Assembly: GCF_963930865.1 (NCBI RefSeq)
Contig: NZ_CAWVOH010000004.1
Span: 44,667 to 108,666, forward strand
Direction: 5' to 3'
Length of the DNA stretch: 64,000 bases
From: Eupransor demetentiae
GTDB lineage: Bacteria > Bacillota > Bacilli > Lactobacillales > Lactobacillaceae
Made by a program: the position numbers and the translations under genes. The notes under the pieces are model-generated. The model ran no database searches and was not told the origin of the DNA. It worked only from the letters and a program-made list of their open reading frames with translations. Below, piece by piece: positions 23,700 through 31,549 of the stretch. How positions within the stretch are numbered: the stretch's first letter is position 1; each line of letters begins with the position of its first letter.

Positions 23700-24307
23700 G
23701 CCAGCATCTTATCCAGCGCATAATAACCGTAGCCAAAAGCCATAAAGAACAGGCTCAGGAGCACGACGTACATGCCGACTTTCGGCCAACCAATCAAACT
23801 ATGGTCGATGAAAAAGTATGGAAAATGACGCTTAGTATCCGGATAAATGACCCCCGTTGTCGCCACCAACTGCGCGAAAACAAAGTAAGTCCAAGGAATA
23901 AAGAGCCAGGTCAAAGGGGCTCGCTTTGAAATCCGACCCTTTGGATCAAACAAAAGCCAGTCAAAGTTGACCATCAAGGGCACAATCAAGTGCACGGACA
24001 GCGTGCTCGACCACTGCTTTAGGGTGTGGGCATTAAAACTGTGCGGTGCCAAAATCAGCCAGAAAATCAGCATGGTAACCGTAATGGCAAGGGTCACAGC
24101 CCCCTTAATGTTTTCATTTAGCGGTTCGCCCTTCTTCGTCAAAGCATAAATAAAGTAGAGAATGCAGAGCACATTCGAGAGCGTCGTGTAGTAAAGGAAG
24201 TTGCGCGGATCGCCCCAACTTCCCAATGTCACGCCAAAAATACCGACCAAAACCAGCACTAGACGGTATACTTGCATGACTTTTCTTTTCTTCGTCATAT
24301 TGACCAA
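23681..24307 (-). CDS. Pr6Pr-type integral membrane protein
   Basis: 208 residues, six membrane helices: VYRLVLVLVGIFGVTLG, FLYYTTLSNVLCILYFIYAL and so on, with a WSTLSVHLIVPLMVNFDWLLFD segment typical of the Pr6Pr membrane family of unknown role. The start is TTG at 24307, 7 bp after AAGGAG; an ATG at 24298 is the alternative and would shorten the protein by three residues. No metabolic context is evident. Confidence 0.75.
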   Translation of the reverse strand: MVNMTKKRKVMQVYRLVLVLVGIFGVTLGSWGDPRNFLYYTTLSNVLCILYFIYALTKKGEPLNENIKGAVTLAITVTMLIFWLILAPHSFNAHTLKQWSSTLSVHLIVPLMVNFDWLLFDPKGRISKRAPLTWLFIPWTYFVFAQLVATTGVIYPDTKRHFPYFFIDHSLIGWPKVGMYVVLLSLFFMAFGYGYYALDKMLAKKAVR

Positions 24308-24325
24308 CCTTTTACTCCTTCAAAC

Positions 24326-24357
24326 AAAAAATCCACCCGCACGCGCAGGTGGATTTG
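24326..24357 (-). terminator. Terminator of downstream acetoin reductase paralogue
   Basis: ATCCACCTGCGCGTGCGGGTGGAT hairpin region followed by a T-run on the minus strand. Confidence 0.85.
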
Positions 24358-24372
24358 TACGTTACTTAAATT

Positions 24373-25146
24373 TTAATGGAAAACCATACCGCCATCAAGG
24401 ACTAAGGTTTGCCCCGTCATGTAATCGGAGTCAGGAACAGCCAAGAAGGCCACGCCGGCAGCAATTTCTTCTGGATCAGCCAAACGTTGCATGGCAATGT
24501 CCTTGGCGAACTGCTTCATGCCCCATTCGTCATCCTTGCCAGCCTTTTGGCCAACTTCGTGGGCAATATCAAACATCATCGGTGTCTTGACGATACCAGG
24601 TGCGTAGGCGTTAACCGTGATGTTCTTTTCAGCCAATTCCTTGGCAGTCGTCTGCGTGATACCACGGATAGCAAACTTCGTTGAACCGTAAACCGTCAAG
24701 TTAGGGTTTCCTTCAATACCAGCTTGTGAAGTGGCGTTGATAATCTTACCGCCGTGACCCAATTCTTCGAAGGCCTTCACAGCCGCTTGGATACCCCAAA
24801 CCGTACCGTTCACGTTAACCTTTTGGGTAAATTCCAAAGTGTCTTCATCAACTTCCAAAATCGGCGTAGTTGGTGCAACTCCAGCATTGTTAATCAAAAC
24901 AGTCAAATCACCGAAAAGACGAACAGCTTCTTGAACGGCAGCAAAGACTTCATCACGCTGGGAAACATCAGCATGCAAGGCCGTTGCAGCATCGGGATGC
25001 TTCTTGTTAATGGCATCCACGACGCCACGGCTCTTTTCCGTGTTACGCGCAACGATGGCGACCTTAAAGCCGTCATCCGCCAAACGTTCAACAATGGCTT
25101 GGCCAATTCCTTGGTTTCCACCAGTTACAACTGCTACTTTTGTCAT
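24373..25146 (-). CDS. butA: Acetoin/diacetyl reductase (SDR), paralogue A
   Basis: 257 residues from ATG at 25146 (GGAGG ribosome binding site; an upstream ATG was rejected). Classical short-chain dehydrogenase: coenzyme motif VTGGNQGIGQA near residue 7, NNAG near 87, catalytic Ser in INATSQAG, then YGSTK with Tyr and Lys. Family members with this sequence type reduce diacetyl to acetoin and acetoin to butanediol using NADH. It is a close tandem paralogue of the next gene; both end in TGQTLVLDGGMVFH. Confidence 0.88.
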   Translation of the reverse strand: MTKVAVVTGGNQGIGQAIVERLADDGFKVAIVARNTEKSRGVVDAINKKHPDAATALHADVSQRDEVFAAVQEAVRLFGDLTVLINNAGVAPTTPILEVDEDTLEFTQKVNVNGTVWGIQAAVKAFEELGHGGKIINATSQAGIEGNPNLTVYGSTKFAIRGITQTTAKELAEKNITVNAYAPGIVKTPMMFDIAHEVGQKAGKDDEWGMKQFAKDIAMQRLADPEEIAAGVAFLAVPDSDYMTGQTLVLDGGMVFH

Positions 25147-25190
25147 AATTGCCTCCAAATGTTATATGTTTCACATTACCACTTTCGTCG

Positions 25191-25225
25191 ACAAAAAAAC
25201 AGCCCTCACGAGGCCGTCTTTTTAA
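25191..25225 (-). terminator. Terminator of upstream acetoin reductase paralogue
   Basis: Imperfect GGCCTC/GAGGGC hairpin followed by seven T on the minus strand. It separates the two paralogues into different transcripts. Confidence 0.75.
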
Positions 25226-25228
25226 CTT

Positions 25229-26002
25229 TTAGTGGAAAACCATGCCGCCATCCAAAACCAGGGTTTGACCGGTCATGTAGTCGGAATCCGGTCCGGCCAA
25301 GAAGGCCACACCTGCTGCAATATCGGCAGGTTCAGCGAGGCGGCCCAAAGCAACGGGCTCTGCCATCGTCTTTTCGATTTCCTTAGGGAACTTGCCGGTC
25401 TTAATCGACTGTTCCTGAACTTGGCTCTCCATCATCGGCGTCTTCACCGTGCCCGGTGCATAAGCGTTGACCGTGATGTTCTTGTCGGCCAATTCCTTAG
25501 CAGTGGTTTGCGTGATTCCTCGTACGGCAAATTTAGTTGCGCCATAGACGGTCATGTTGGGATTACCCACGATGCCGGCCTGTGATGAAGCGTTAATGAT
25601 TTTGCCACCGTGACCCAATTCTTCAAAGGCCTTAGCAGCGGCTTGAATGCCCCAAACGACGCCGTTCACGTTAATGCGCTGCGTCCGATCAAGGGTTTCT
25701 TCATCAACTTCCATAATCGGCGTAATTGGTGAAACCCCGGCATTATTGACCATAACGGACAAATCACCAAAGATTAAGATGGTCTGTTTAACCGCCATCT
25801 TAACGTCGTCGCGGTTGGAAACATCCGCCTCAATGGCAATGGCCGATTTGGCGTGTTTTTTGTTAATTTCATCAACGACCGCCTGGCTCTTTTCACTGGT
25901 ACGGGCGACAACTGCCACCTTAAAGCCATCATCGGCCAAGCGTTCAGCAATAGCCTTACCAATTCCTTGGCTACCACCGGTTACGATTGCTACTTTCTTC
26001 AT
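25229..26002 (-). CDS. butA: Acetoin/diacetyl reductase (SDR), paralogue B
   Basis: 257 residues, same length and motif positions as its neighbour: VTGGSQGIGKA, NNAG, INASSQAG, YGATK. The N- and C-termini are nearly identical between the two; most differences lie in residues 190-225, the substrate-binding cap (ESQVQEQSIKTGKFPKEIEK here), so the copies may differ in substrate or stereochemistry. Strong GGAGGTAC before ATG at 26002. Both reductases would help reoxidise NADH in heterolactic metabolism. Confidence 0.88.
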   Translation of the reverse strand: MKKVAIVTGGSQGIGKAIAERLADDGFKVAVVARTSEKSQAVVDEINKKHAKSAIAIEADVSNRDDVKMAVKQTILIFGDLSVMVNNAGVSPITPIMEVDEETLDRTQRINVNGVVWGIQAAAKAFEELGHGGKIINASSQAGIVGNPNMTVYGATKFAVRGITQTTAKELADKNITVNAYAPGTVKTPMMESQVQEQSIKTGKFPKEIEKTMAEPVALGRLAEPADIAAGVAFLAGPDSDYMTGQTLVLDGGMVFH

Positions 26003-26047
26003 ATTGTACCTCCAGACTCTTCACTTCCACCCTAGCACTTTAGGCAA

Positions 26048-26076
26048 ATAAAAAACAGCCCCGCGGGACTGTTTTA
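26048..26076 (-). terminator. Terminator of YagU-like gene
   Basis: AACAGTCCCGCGGGGCTGTT hairpin followed by T-run on the minus strand. Confidence 0.85.
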
Positions 26077-26079
26077 AAT

Positions 26080-26577
26080 TTAGAAGTAAACACCTGAAAC
26101 AGGTAGACCAATAGCAACAATGTAAATCGTCCAACCCCAAATGGCATGTCCAAGGAATTCTGATAAATTCTCATACCAAGGTTGCTTCCAGGCTGCTGGA
26201 ATTGTTTTGCAGGCCGGCAAGATAATCCAGTGGAAGGCCACCCAGATTACCAAACCATAAACCACACCCTGACCATAAGTCACGTCGGCGTAGTAGTTGG
26301 CCAAGAAAACAAAGAGCATCGAGAAGGCGACGGAAAAACCAAAGTGCATGATTAAGGCAACGTAGGGTAACTTCTGGTCATCTGAAACCGTAATAGTTGC
26401 GTGGGTCACAGAAGCGGGCACCCCTAGTTGCTCGAGCAGCTTTTGAGGAGGATTTGTAGCGTTTCGTTCCTGGTTACGAGGTGGAAAAATGGCTTCCCAA
26501 CCAATCTTAACCATTCCGGAAATCATGCCAGCTACGAAGCCGACCCATATACTATTGAAAATGATATTCGCCAACAT
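26080..26577 (-). CDS. YagU-family membrane protein (DUF1440)
   Basis: 165 residues with about four membrane helices and the family pattern WVGFVAGMISGMVKIGWEAIFPPR near the start and AIWGWTIYIV near the end. In E. coli YagU contributes to acid resistance; the molecular role is unknown. ATG at 26577 follows AGAGGAAAAG. It is transcribed away from the PEBP gene next door. Confidence 0.8.
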   Translation of the reverse strand: MLANIIFNSIWVGFVAGMISGMVKIGWEAIFPPRNQERNATNPPQKLLEQLGVPASVTHATITVSDDQKLPYVALIMHFGFSVAFSMLFVFLANYYADVTYGQGVVYGLVIWVAFHWIILPACKTIPAAWKQPWYENLSEFLGHAIWGWTIYIVAIGLPVSGVYF

Positions 26578-26630
26578 AAATCTTTTCCTCTATCTTTGAA
26601 CTTACGTCTCTATCATAACATAATTTACAA

Positions 26631-26640
26631 GTGCTATAAT
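26631..26640 (+). promoter_or_regulatory. Extended -10 of the PEBP gene
   Basis: GTGCTATAAT with perfect TATAAT at 26635-26640, 24 bp before the start codon; no good -35. Confidence 0.6.
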
Positions 26641-26663
26641 GCAGGCAATGAATGGAGGTTTAC

Positions 26664-27182
26664 ATGCAAGTTTCTGTTAAGCTCGATGCGGGTTATTTGC
26701 CCGACCAATATGCCAAGTACGCCCCGGCCGAAGCCGTGATTGACGGCCACGCTGCCGTTTCCTTCCCTTTTGAAGTTAGCGATTTGCCAGCTGGGACCAA
26801 GTACTTAGCCTGGGATTTTGTCGATTACGATTCCATCCCCGTTGCCGGTTTTGCCTGGATTCACTGGGCAGTGGCCAATGTGCCAGTGAGTGCTGATCAA
26901 GTTGCCATTCCTGCCGACTTTTCCCAAGCCCAAAGTAACTATTTACACGGCAAAAACAGTTTGGTTTCCAAGTTGCTACCGGAAGCCGATCCCCGTTTGC
27001 GGGAACACTACATCGGTCCCAAGCCGCCGAACAGCGACCACGACTATACCTTGCGAGTCTATGCTCTGTCCGACGCTTTAGACTTGAAGGAAGGTTTTTA
27101 TTTGAATGAATTACGCCACCAGATTCTAGATAGCGACAAGGTTCTCGCCAGCACTAGTCTAGAAATTCCGGCCCGCGTCTAA
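26664..27182 (+). CDS. YbhB/YbcL-type phosphatidylethanolamine-binding protein homologue
   Basis: 172 residues from ATG at 26664 (GGAGG 5 bp upstream; the earlier in-frame ATG at 26652 overlaps that site). Single PEBP domain: LAWDFVDYDSIPVAGFAWIHWAVANVP near residue 48 and GPKPPNSDHDYTLRVYALSD near 118 contain the conserved DxD-type, HW and GPxPP motifs of the anion-binding pocket. Cytosolic, ligand unknown. Confidence 0.9.
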   Translation: MQVSVKLDAGYLPDQYAKYAPAEAVIDGHAAVSFPFEVSDLPAGTKYLAWDFVDYDSIPVAGFAWIHWAVANVPVSADQVAIPADFSQAQSNYLHGKNSLVSKLLPEADPRLREHYIGPKPPNSDHDYTLRVYALSDALDLKEGFYLNELRHQILDSDKVLASTSLEIPARV

Positions 27183-27183
27183 G

Positions 27184-27214
27184 TGGAAGACTGCCTCTGG
27201 CGGTCTTTTTTGTC
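27184..27214 (+). terminator. Terminator of PEBP gene
   Basis: AGACTGCC TCT GGCGGTCT followed by TTTTTT. Confidence 0.88.
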
Positions 27215-27337
27215 ATGAAATGTTCGGATTTCGTCTTGCTCTAGACTCCATTATTAAATTACCATTGCTAAAAATGAGAAAAATATGTATATTTAATGTA
27301 ATTTAGCCCAGTCCTATCCAGAAAAGGGGAAATATTT

Positions 27338-28519
27338 ATGCCTGATTTGTTGCCTGGCTTGCAAAAGTCATATAACCACCGTCTCGACCTCGTTCAGCCG
27401 TCCGGAATCCGAGCTTTTGACCAAAAGATTTCGGAAATCGACGGCATCATCAAGTTAACCATTGGTGAGCCGGATCTTAATACGCCAGAACACATCAAGG
27501 AAGCCGCCATCCAGGCGATTAAAAATAATGATACCCACTACTCCGCTCAGCCAGGAACGCTGGCTTTGCGTAAGGCCATTGCCAACTACTTGGCCAAGTC
27601 ACAAGGTTTGGATTACAAGCCTGAAGACGAAATTATCGTCACCATCGGTGCCACTGAAGCGCTCTATGCTAGTTTTGCAACACTTTTGAACCCCGGTGAC
27701 CAGGTGATTTTGCCCACACCAACCTTTGCTTTGTACGAACCCATCGTAACTTCTTTGGGTGGCGAAGTGATCAACTTGGACACATCTGCTAACGGTTTTG
27801 TTTTGGAACCTGAACAGTTGCGTCAAGCGCTGGAAGAAAACGACCGCGTCAAGGCCGTCCTATTGAACTACCCCGGTAACCCAACCGGGATCGAATACGA
27901 TGAAGCGGCATTGAAAAAAATTGCCGACGTCCTCAAGGATTATCCTGTCTTTGTTTTGACGGATGAAATTTATGCCGAGTTGAACTATAGTGATGAACCC
28001 CACTTCTCGATTGCCAAGCTCTTACCGCAGCAAAGCCTCTACATCAATGGTTTGTCAAAGTCACACGCCATGACGGGCTGGCGAATCGGTTACGTGGCCG
28101 GTCCCGCCGAAATCATGAACAAAATTCGCAAGAACCATGCCTTCATGGTAACTTGCCCTTCTGATATCGACCAAGCCGCCGCACAAGCTGCTCTGGAAGA
28201 TGGTCAGGAAGACCCTATTCCAATGCGCGCCATCTATCAAAAACGCCGTGACTTTTTGTACAAGTCCCTGACGGATCTTGGCTTTGACATTATCCTGCCT
28301 CAAGGGGCCTTCTACATGTTTGCTAAATTGCCTGATAAGTTGGGCACGGACGATACCAAAGCTGCTTTGGCCATTGCCGAAAAAGCCAAGGTCGGTGTCA
28401 TTCCGGGTTCAGCCTTTGGACCGGGAGGGGAAGGTTACATCCGCTTCTCATATGCCGCTTCAGATGCTAATCTGAAAGAAGCGGTTGAACGCCTTAGCGC
28501 CTATCTCAAGCAAGCCTAA
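27338..28519 (+). CDS. Class I/II aminotransferase (PatA/AraT-like), probably aspartate-forming
   Basis: 393 residues, fold-type I PLP enzyme. The Schiff-base Lys lies in NGLSKSHAMTGWRIGY near residue 240; NYPGNPTG near 180 and the C-terminal YIRFSYA with its substrate Arg are intact. It transfers an amino group between glutamate and a 2-oxo acid. It is 17 bp upstream of PEP carboxylase, so a role as aspartate aminotransferase using the oxaloacetate made next door is the simplest reading; aromatic or branched substrates are possible. ATG at 27338 follows AAAAGGGGAAAT. Confidence 0.88.
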   Translation: MPDLLPGLQKSYNHRLDLVQPSGIRAFDQKISEIDGIIKLTIGEPDLNTPEHIKEAAIQAIKNNDTHYSAQPGTLALRKAIANYLAKSQGLDYKPEDEIIVTIGATEALYASFATLLNPGDQVILPTPTFALYEPIVTSLGGEVINLDTSANGFVLEPEQLRQALEENDRVKAVLLNYPGNPTGIEYDEAALKKIADVLKDYPVFVLTDEIYAELNYSDEPHFSIAKLLPQQSLYINGLSKSHAMTGWRIGYVAGPAEIMNKIRKNHAFMVTCPSDIDQAAAQAALEDGQEDPIPMRAIYQKRRDFLYKSLTDLGFDIILPQGAFYMFAKLPDKLGTDDTKAALAIAEKAKVGVIPGSAFGPGGEGYIRFSYAASDANLKEAVERLSAYLKQA

Positions 28520-28536
28520 GTAAACAGGAGGATCAA

Positions 28537-30045
28537 ATGGAACGCAAGATACCAAACGTGATGGGAACGCAGCATCCCGACAACGCCTTTAAGCCTTTTT
28601 TCAAGCACCGTGAGCCTTTTATTCCGGCGGGCCGCGAAGTTGACGAAGCCTTCGAAAACTTTTCAACTTTAGGAGCCGATGAATACATGTGGGATTGGGA
28701 AGGTAAGCACGCCGACTCATCCGTCATCGACCGTCTTTACACCCGTCATTACGACTACTTCAAGGAAAATCCGCTTGGCCGCGATAAGTTCTTGACCTTC
28801 CGTTTGCCCAATATCTGGGAAGAAAAGGGTTACAGCTTGATGCAGGCGATGACGACCATGTTAGTGGCCGAAGACTTCGCCCACGACCTTGGTTTTGAAC
28901 AGCGTCCTTTGTTTGAAGCCATCTTGCCGATGTGTCAGTCAGCCGACCAACTTTTCGAAATGGAAGAAAAGTTTGCCAAGTTGGCTCACTTCAAGGATGA
29001 CGAATTCAGTCAAGGTTACAAGAACATCGATAGCTTGCAGATGATTCCTTTGTTTGAAAGCTTTGAGGCCCAGTTGAACGCGCCCGAAGTCTTGAAAAAC
29101 TTTGTCGAGTTGTATCAAAAGCACTTCAAGCGCGAATTGCCTTACGTCCGTGTTTTCTTGGCTGGTTCTGATTCTGCCCTTTCCAACGGCTTTATTAACA
29201 GTATCATTGGAAACAAATTAGCCCTGACTAAGTTGGCCGAATTCTCTGCCGAAAGTGGTTTGCCAGTTTATCCAATTGCTGGAACCGGTAGCACGATTTT
29301 CCGTGGTGGCCTTTCTCCTTACACGGTGGACCGTTATTTGGAAGAATTCCCTGGTTTGAAGACGGCGACGATTCAGTCTGCCTTCCGTTACGACTTCCCA
29401 TTGGAAGAAGTTGTTAAGCCCGCCATCAAGAAGCTCAAGGCTGGTTTGCAAAAGAATGACTTCAAACCCATTAGTTCGGAAGATCAAGACGTGCTTTACG
29501 ATATCGCTCAGCAAACTGCTGCAGAGTACCATGACACTTTGGATCCATTGATTGTGGATATGCAGCCGGTCTTCAAGGCCTTTCCTAAGCGCCGTGACCG
29601 TCGCCAGCACATCGGCTTGATTGGTTACTCGCGTGACGTTGATGGCTTTGATTTGCCCCGTGCCATTACCTTTACTGGTGCGCTTTATTCAATGGGTGTA
29701 CCGCCCGAAGTTATCGGAACTGGCCGCGTCTTGAAGAAGCTGACGCCCGATCAATTTAAGACTCTGGAAAAGCATTATCCAAACATTCGTGCGGACTTCG
29801 CTCAGGTTTTGAAGTTCTACAGTCCAGCAGCTATGGAAGTTTTGCTGGCTGCTAACCCTGCCTGGAAGGCTGTACAAGACGATGTGAAGGCTTTGGAAGA
29901 ACTCTTCAACTTGCAGGCCGGCCCAAGTAACGCCGACGAGGAACGCCACGCTGAATTGGCCGCGGACCTCAACCGCATCGGCGACACAGAAACCCGTGCT
30001 TTGCTGATTGAACGCATGGCTAAGTTGCGCCGCTTCTTAGGTTAA
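28537..30045 (+). CDS. ppcA: Archaeal-type phosphoenolpyruvate carboxylase
   Basis: 502 residues, about half the bacterial PEPC length and typical of the PpcA (archaeal) type. It carboxylates PEP with bicarbonate to oxaloacetate. It starts RKIPNVMGTQHPDNA and carries the active-site YMWDWEGK, FLAGSDSALSNG and SAFRYD segments. This type is rare in bacteria and is known from Leuconostoc and Oenococcus, a taxonomic pointer. AGGAGGATCAA precedes ATG at 28537; co-transcribed with the aminotransferase. Confidence 0.95.
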   Translation: MERKIPNVMGTQHPDNAFKPFFKHREPFIPAGREVDEAFENFSTLGADEYMWDWEGKHADSSVIDRLYTRHYDYFKENPLGRDKFLTFRLPNIWEEKGYSLMQAMTTMLVAEDFAHDLGFEQRPLFEAILPMCQSADQLFEMEEKFAKLAHFKDDEFSQGYKNIDSLQMIPLFESFEAQLNAPEVLKNFVELYQKHFKRELPYVRVFLAGSDSALSNGFINSIIGNKLALTKLAEFSAESGLPVYPIAGTGSTIFRGGLSPYTVDRYLEEFPGLKTATIQSAFRYDFPLEEVVKPAIKKLKAGLQKNDFKPISSEDQDVLYDIAQQTAAEYHDTLDPLIVDMQPVFKAFPKRRDRRQHIGLIGYSRDVDGFDLPRAITFTGALYSMGVPPEVIGTGRVLKKLTPDQFKTLEKHYPNIRADFAQVLKFYSPAAMEVLLAANPAWKAVQDDVKALEELFNLQAGPSNADEERHAELAADLNRIGDTETRALLIERMAKLRRFLG

Positions 30046-30076
30046 TAAAAAAGGAACTCGCAGGAGTTCCTTTTTT
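30046..30076. terminator. Bidirectional terminator between ppcA and Nudix gene
   Basis: AAGGAACTC GCAG GAGTTCCTT flanked by A- and T-runs. Confidence 0.93.
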
Positions 30077-30083
30077 GTTTGTC

Positions 30084-30641
30084 TTAATTTTGGCTGGCTG
30101 CTTGGTAGAGCAGATATAGAAGCGCAATCTTAGAAGCCGCACCATCAACCATTTCCAAGGCTTTCGTCACCGGCACGAATTGATAGTCGCCGATATATTC
30201 ATCCCCATCAAAGTGGGTGCCGACTTTTTCAACCTCATTGTCATCCAGTGAAACCGTGAAAATATAGGATTTTTCACTGATAATGCCGTTGGAAAGATTG
30301 GCATTTTCAACTTCAACAAAGCCCTCTTGGTCAATTTTGTAGCCGGTTTCTTCTTGCGTTTCTCGTTTAGCGGCGACTTTAGGCTCTTCGCCTTCGTCAA
30401 TTCGACCGGCGGGAAGCCCCCAGGAGTAGCTCTTAATCGGCGCACGATATTCTTTTTCAACGAGGACGTTTTTGACGCCATCGATTTCCTTGACCACGGC
30501 AATCGTGACGGAATCCGTAGTATTGACGACCTGGCGCAGGAAGGGCTTTTCACCAGGCAGGGTGATTTCCTCTTCATCAACCGTAAAAACCGCGCCCTTC
30601 ATCAACTGACGGAGCTTCTTAACTGCTACTTTATCGCTCAT
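30084..30641 (-). CDS. Nudix hydrolase, ADP-ribose pyrophosphatase type
   Basis: 185 residues from ATG at 30641, which overlaps the pnuC stop as ATGA and has AAGGAGGAG upstream. The Nudix box GRIDEGEEPKVAAKRETQEE (about 92-111) followed by TGY matches G-x5-E-x7-RE-x2-EE-x-G completely. It probably hydrolyses ADP-ribose to AMP and ribose 5-phosphate. Coupling to pnuC places it in NAD salvage and recycling. Confidence 0.9.
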   Translation of the reverse strand: MSDKVAVKKLRQLMKGAVFTVDEEEITLPGEKPFLRQVVNTTDSVTIAVVKEIDGVKNVLVEKEYRAPIKSYSWGLPAGRIDEGEEPKVAAKRETQEETGYKIDQEGFVEVENANLSNGIISEKSYIFTVSLDDNEVEKVGTHFDGDEYIGDYQFVPVTKALEMVDGAASKIALLYLLYQAASQN

Positions 30642-31393
30642 TTTGACTCCTCCTTCTTTGCAAACCAAGTAATCCCAACAATAACAGAGTTAATGATGTA
30701 GAAAATGTACTTTCCCACGTTGGCAAAATTGAACTGGAACAGTGACTTAACTAGCTGTGAAATGTTGTAAAGGGCCCAGAAAATCCACTGCTGTGATGAC
30801 TTAAAGACGTTCAACATGTCGGCTACGAAGCTGAAAGCCAAGCTAATGCTGGTGAACCAGAAAATAGCATTTAAGCCCTGCCCTAGCCAAACATAGGCCA
30901 GCGCATTCAATCCAAATGATAGAGCGGTACTCGTGATCAGAAAGATGATCATCTTTTGAACGGATACCAGCGTGACTTCGTCCTTATCGTACTTCTTCCA
31001 GGTCCGGCTGGGAATGTAGTTTAGCACCCAGGATAATGGGTAGGTAAACATGGCCCCGACGTTACCAAACAGGAAGTCCAGCACCCCGGAAAAGAAGATG
31101 TTAATCCAGCCGATTGTGTTACCCAAGTTGTTTTTCTTGGCCACTAAACGCGTTGACATAACCGAAGCGACTGCCGAAAGCAGCGCAAAGATACCAATCA
31201 ACGGCCATTTGGTAATGATGCTGCCAGAGACACCCTTAAAGAGCCAGGAGGCCGACAAAGGCGTGATAAAGCGGTTGTAAATGTCATGCCCATTGCTGCC
31301 AACATAGCTTGCCGCAGCAATCGACAGGACAATCACCACGACCCCGACCAAATCAAACCACCATGAGTTTGCAATCTTATTCAACTTTTTCAT
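30638..31393 (-). CDS. pnuC: PnuC nicotinamide riboside/mononucleotide transporter
   Basis: 251 residues, seven membrane helices. Family pattern: VMSTRLVAKKNNLGNTIGWINIFFSG near residue 78 and the C-terminal VADMLNVFKSSQQWIFWALYNIS. It facilitates uptake of nicotinamide riboside for NAD synthesis. The ribosome binding site GAGAGAG is preceded by an imperfect GC-rich hairpin (31406-31428) that might regulate it. Forms an operon with the Nudix gene. Confidence 0.92.
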   Translation of the reverse strand: MKKLNKIANSWWFDLVGVVVIVLSIAAASYVGSNGHDIYNRFITPLSASWLFKGVSGSIITKWPLIGIFALLSAVASVMSTRLVAKKNNLGNTIGWINIFFSGVLDFLFGNVGAMFTYPLSWVLNYIPSRTWKKYDKDEVTLVSVQKMIIFLITSTALSFGLNALAYVWLGQGLNAIFWFTSISLAFSFVADMLNVFKSSQQWIFWALYNISQLVKSLFQFNFANVGKYIFYIINSVIVGITWFAKKEESK

Positions 31394-31494
31394 TTATACT
31401 CTCTCGCGGCCTAGTGAGGTCGCAATTCTCTCCCTTTTTTATCAACTCCATTTTAACAAACTCATGCGGCTGGATTGAAAAATTATAAAGGAAA

Positions 31495-31527
31495 AAGGAC
31501 AGGCCCCAATGGGGGACTGTCCTTTAA
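31495..31527 (-). terminator. Terminator of Ser-rich surface protein gene
   Basis: AAAGGACAG TCCCCCATTGGGGCCTGTCCTTT hairpin followed by TTCC on the minus strand; long stem of about 12 pairs. Confidence 0.85.
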
Positions 31528-31549
31528 TAACTTGATTTATGCGCTTCGC

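Noticed and set aside
31394..31496. Known NAD-II (pnuC) riboswitch
   Set aside because: The leader lacks the conserved aptamer sequence as I remember it; only a GC-rich hairpin is present, so it was kept as a weak finding instead.
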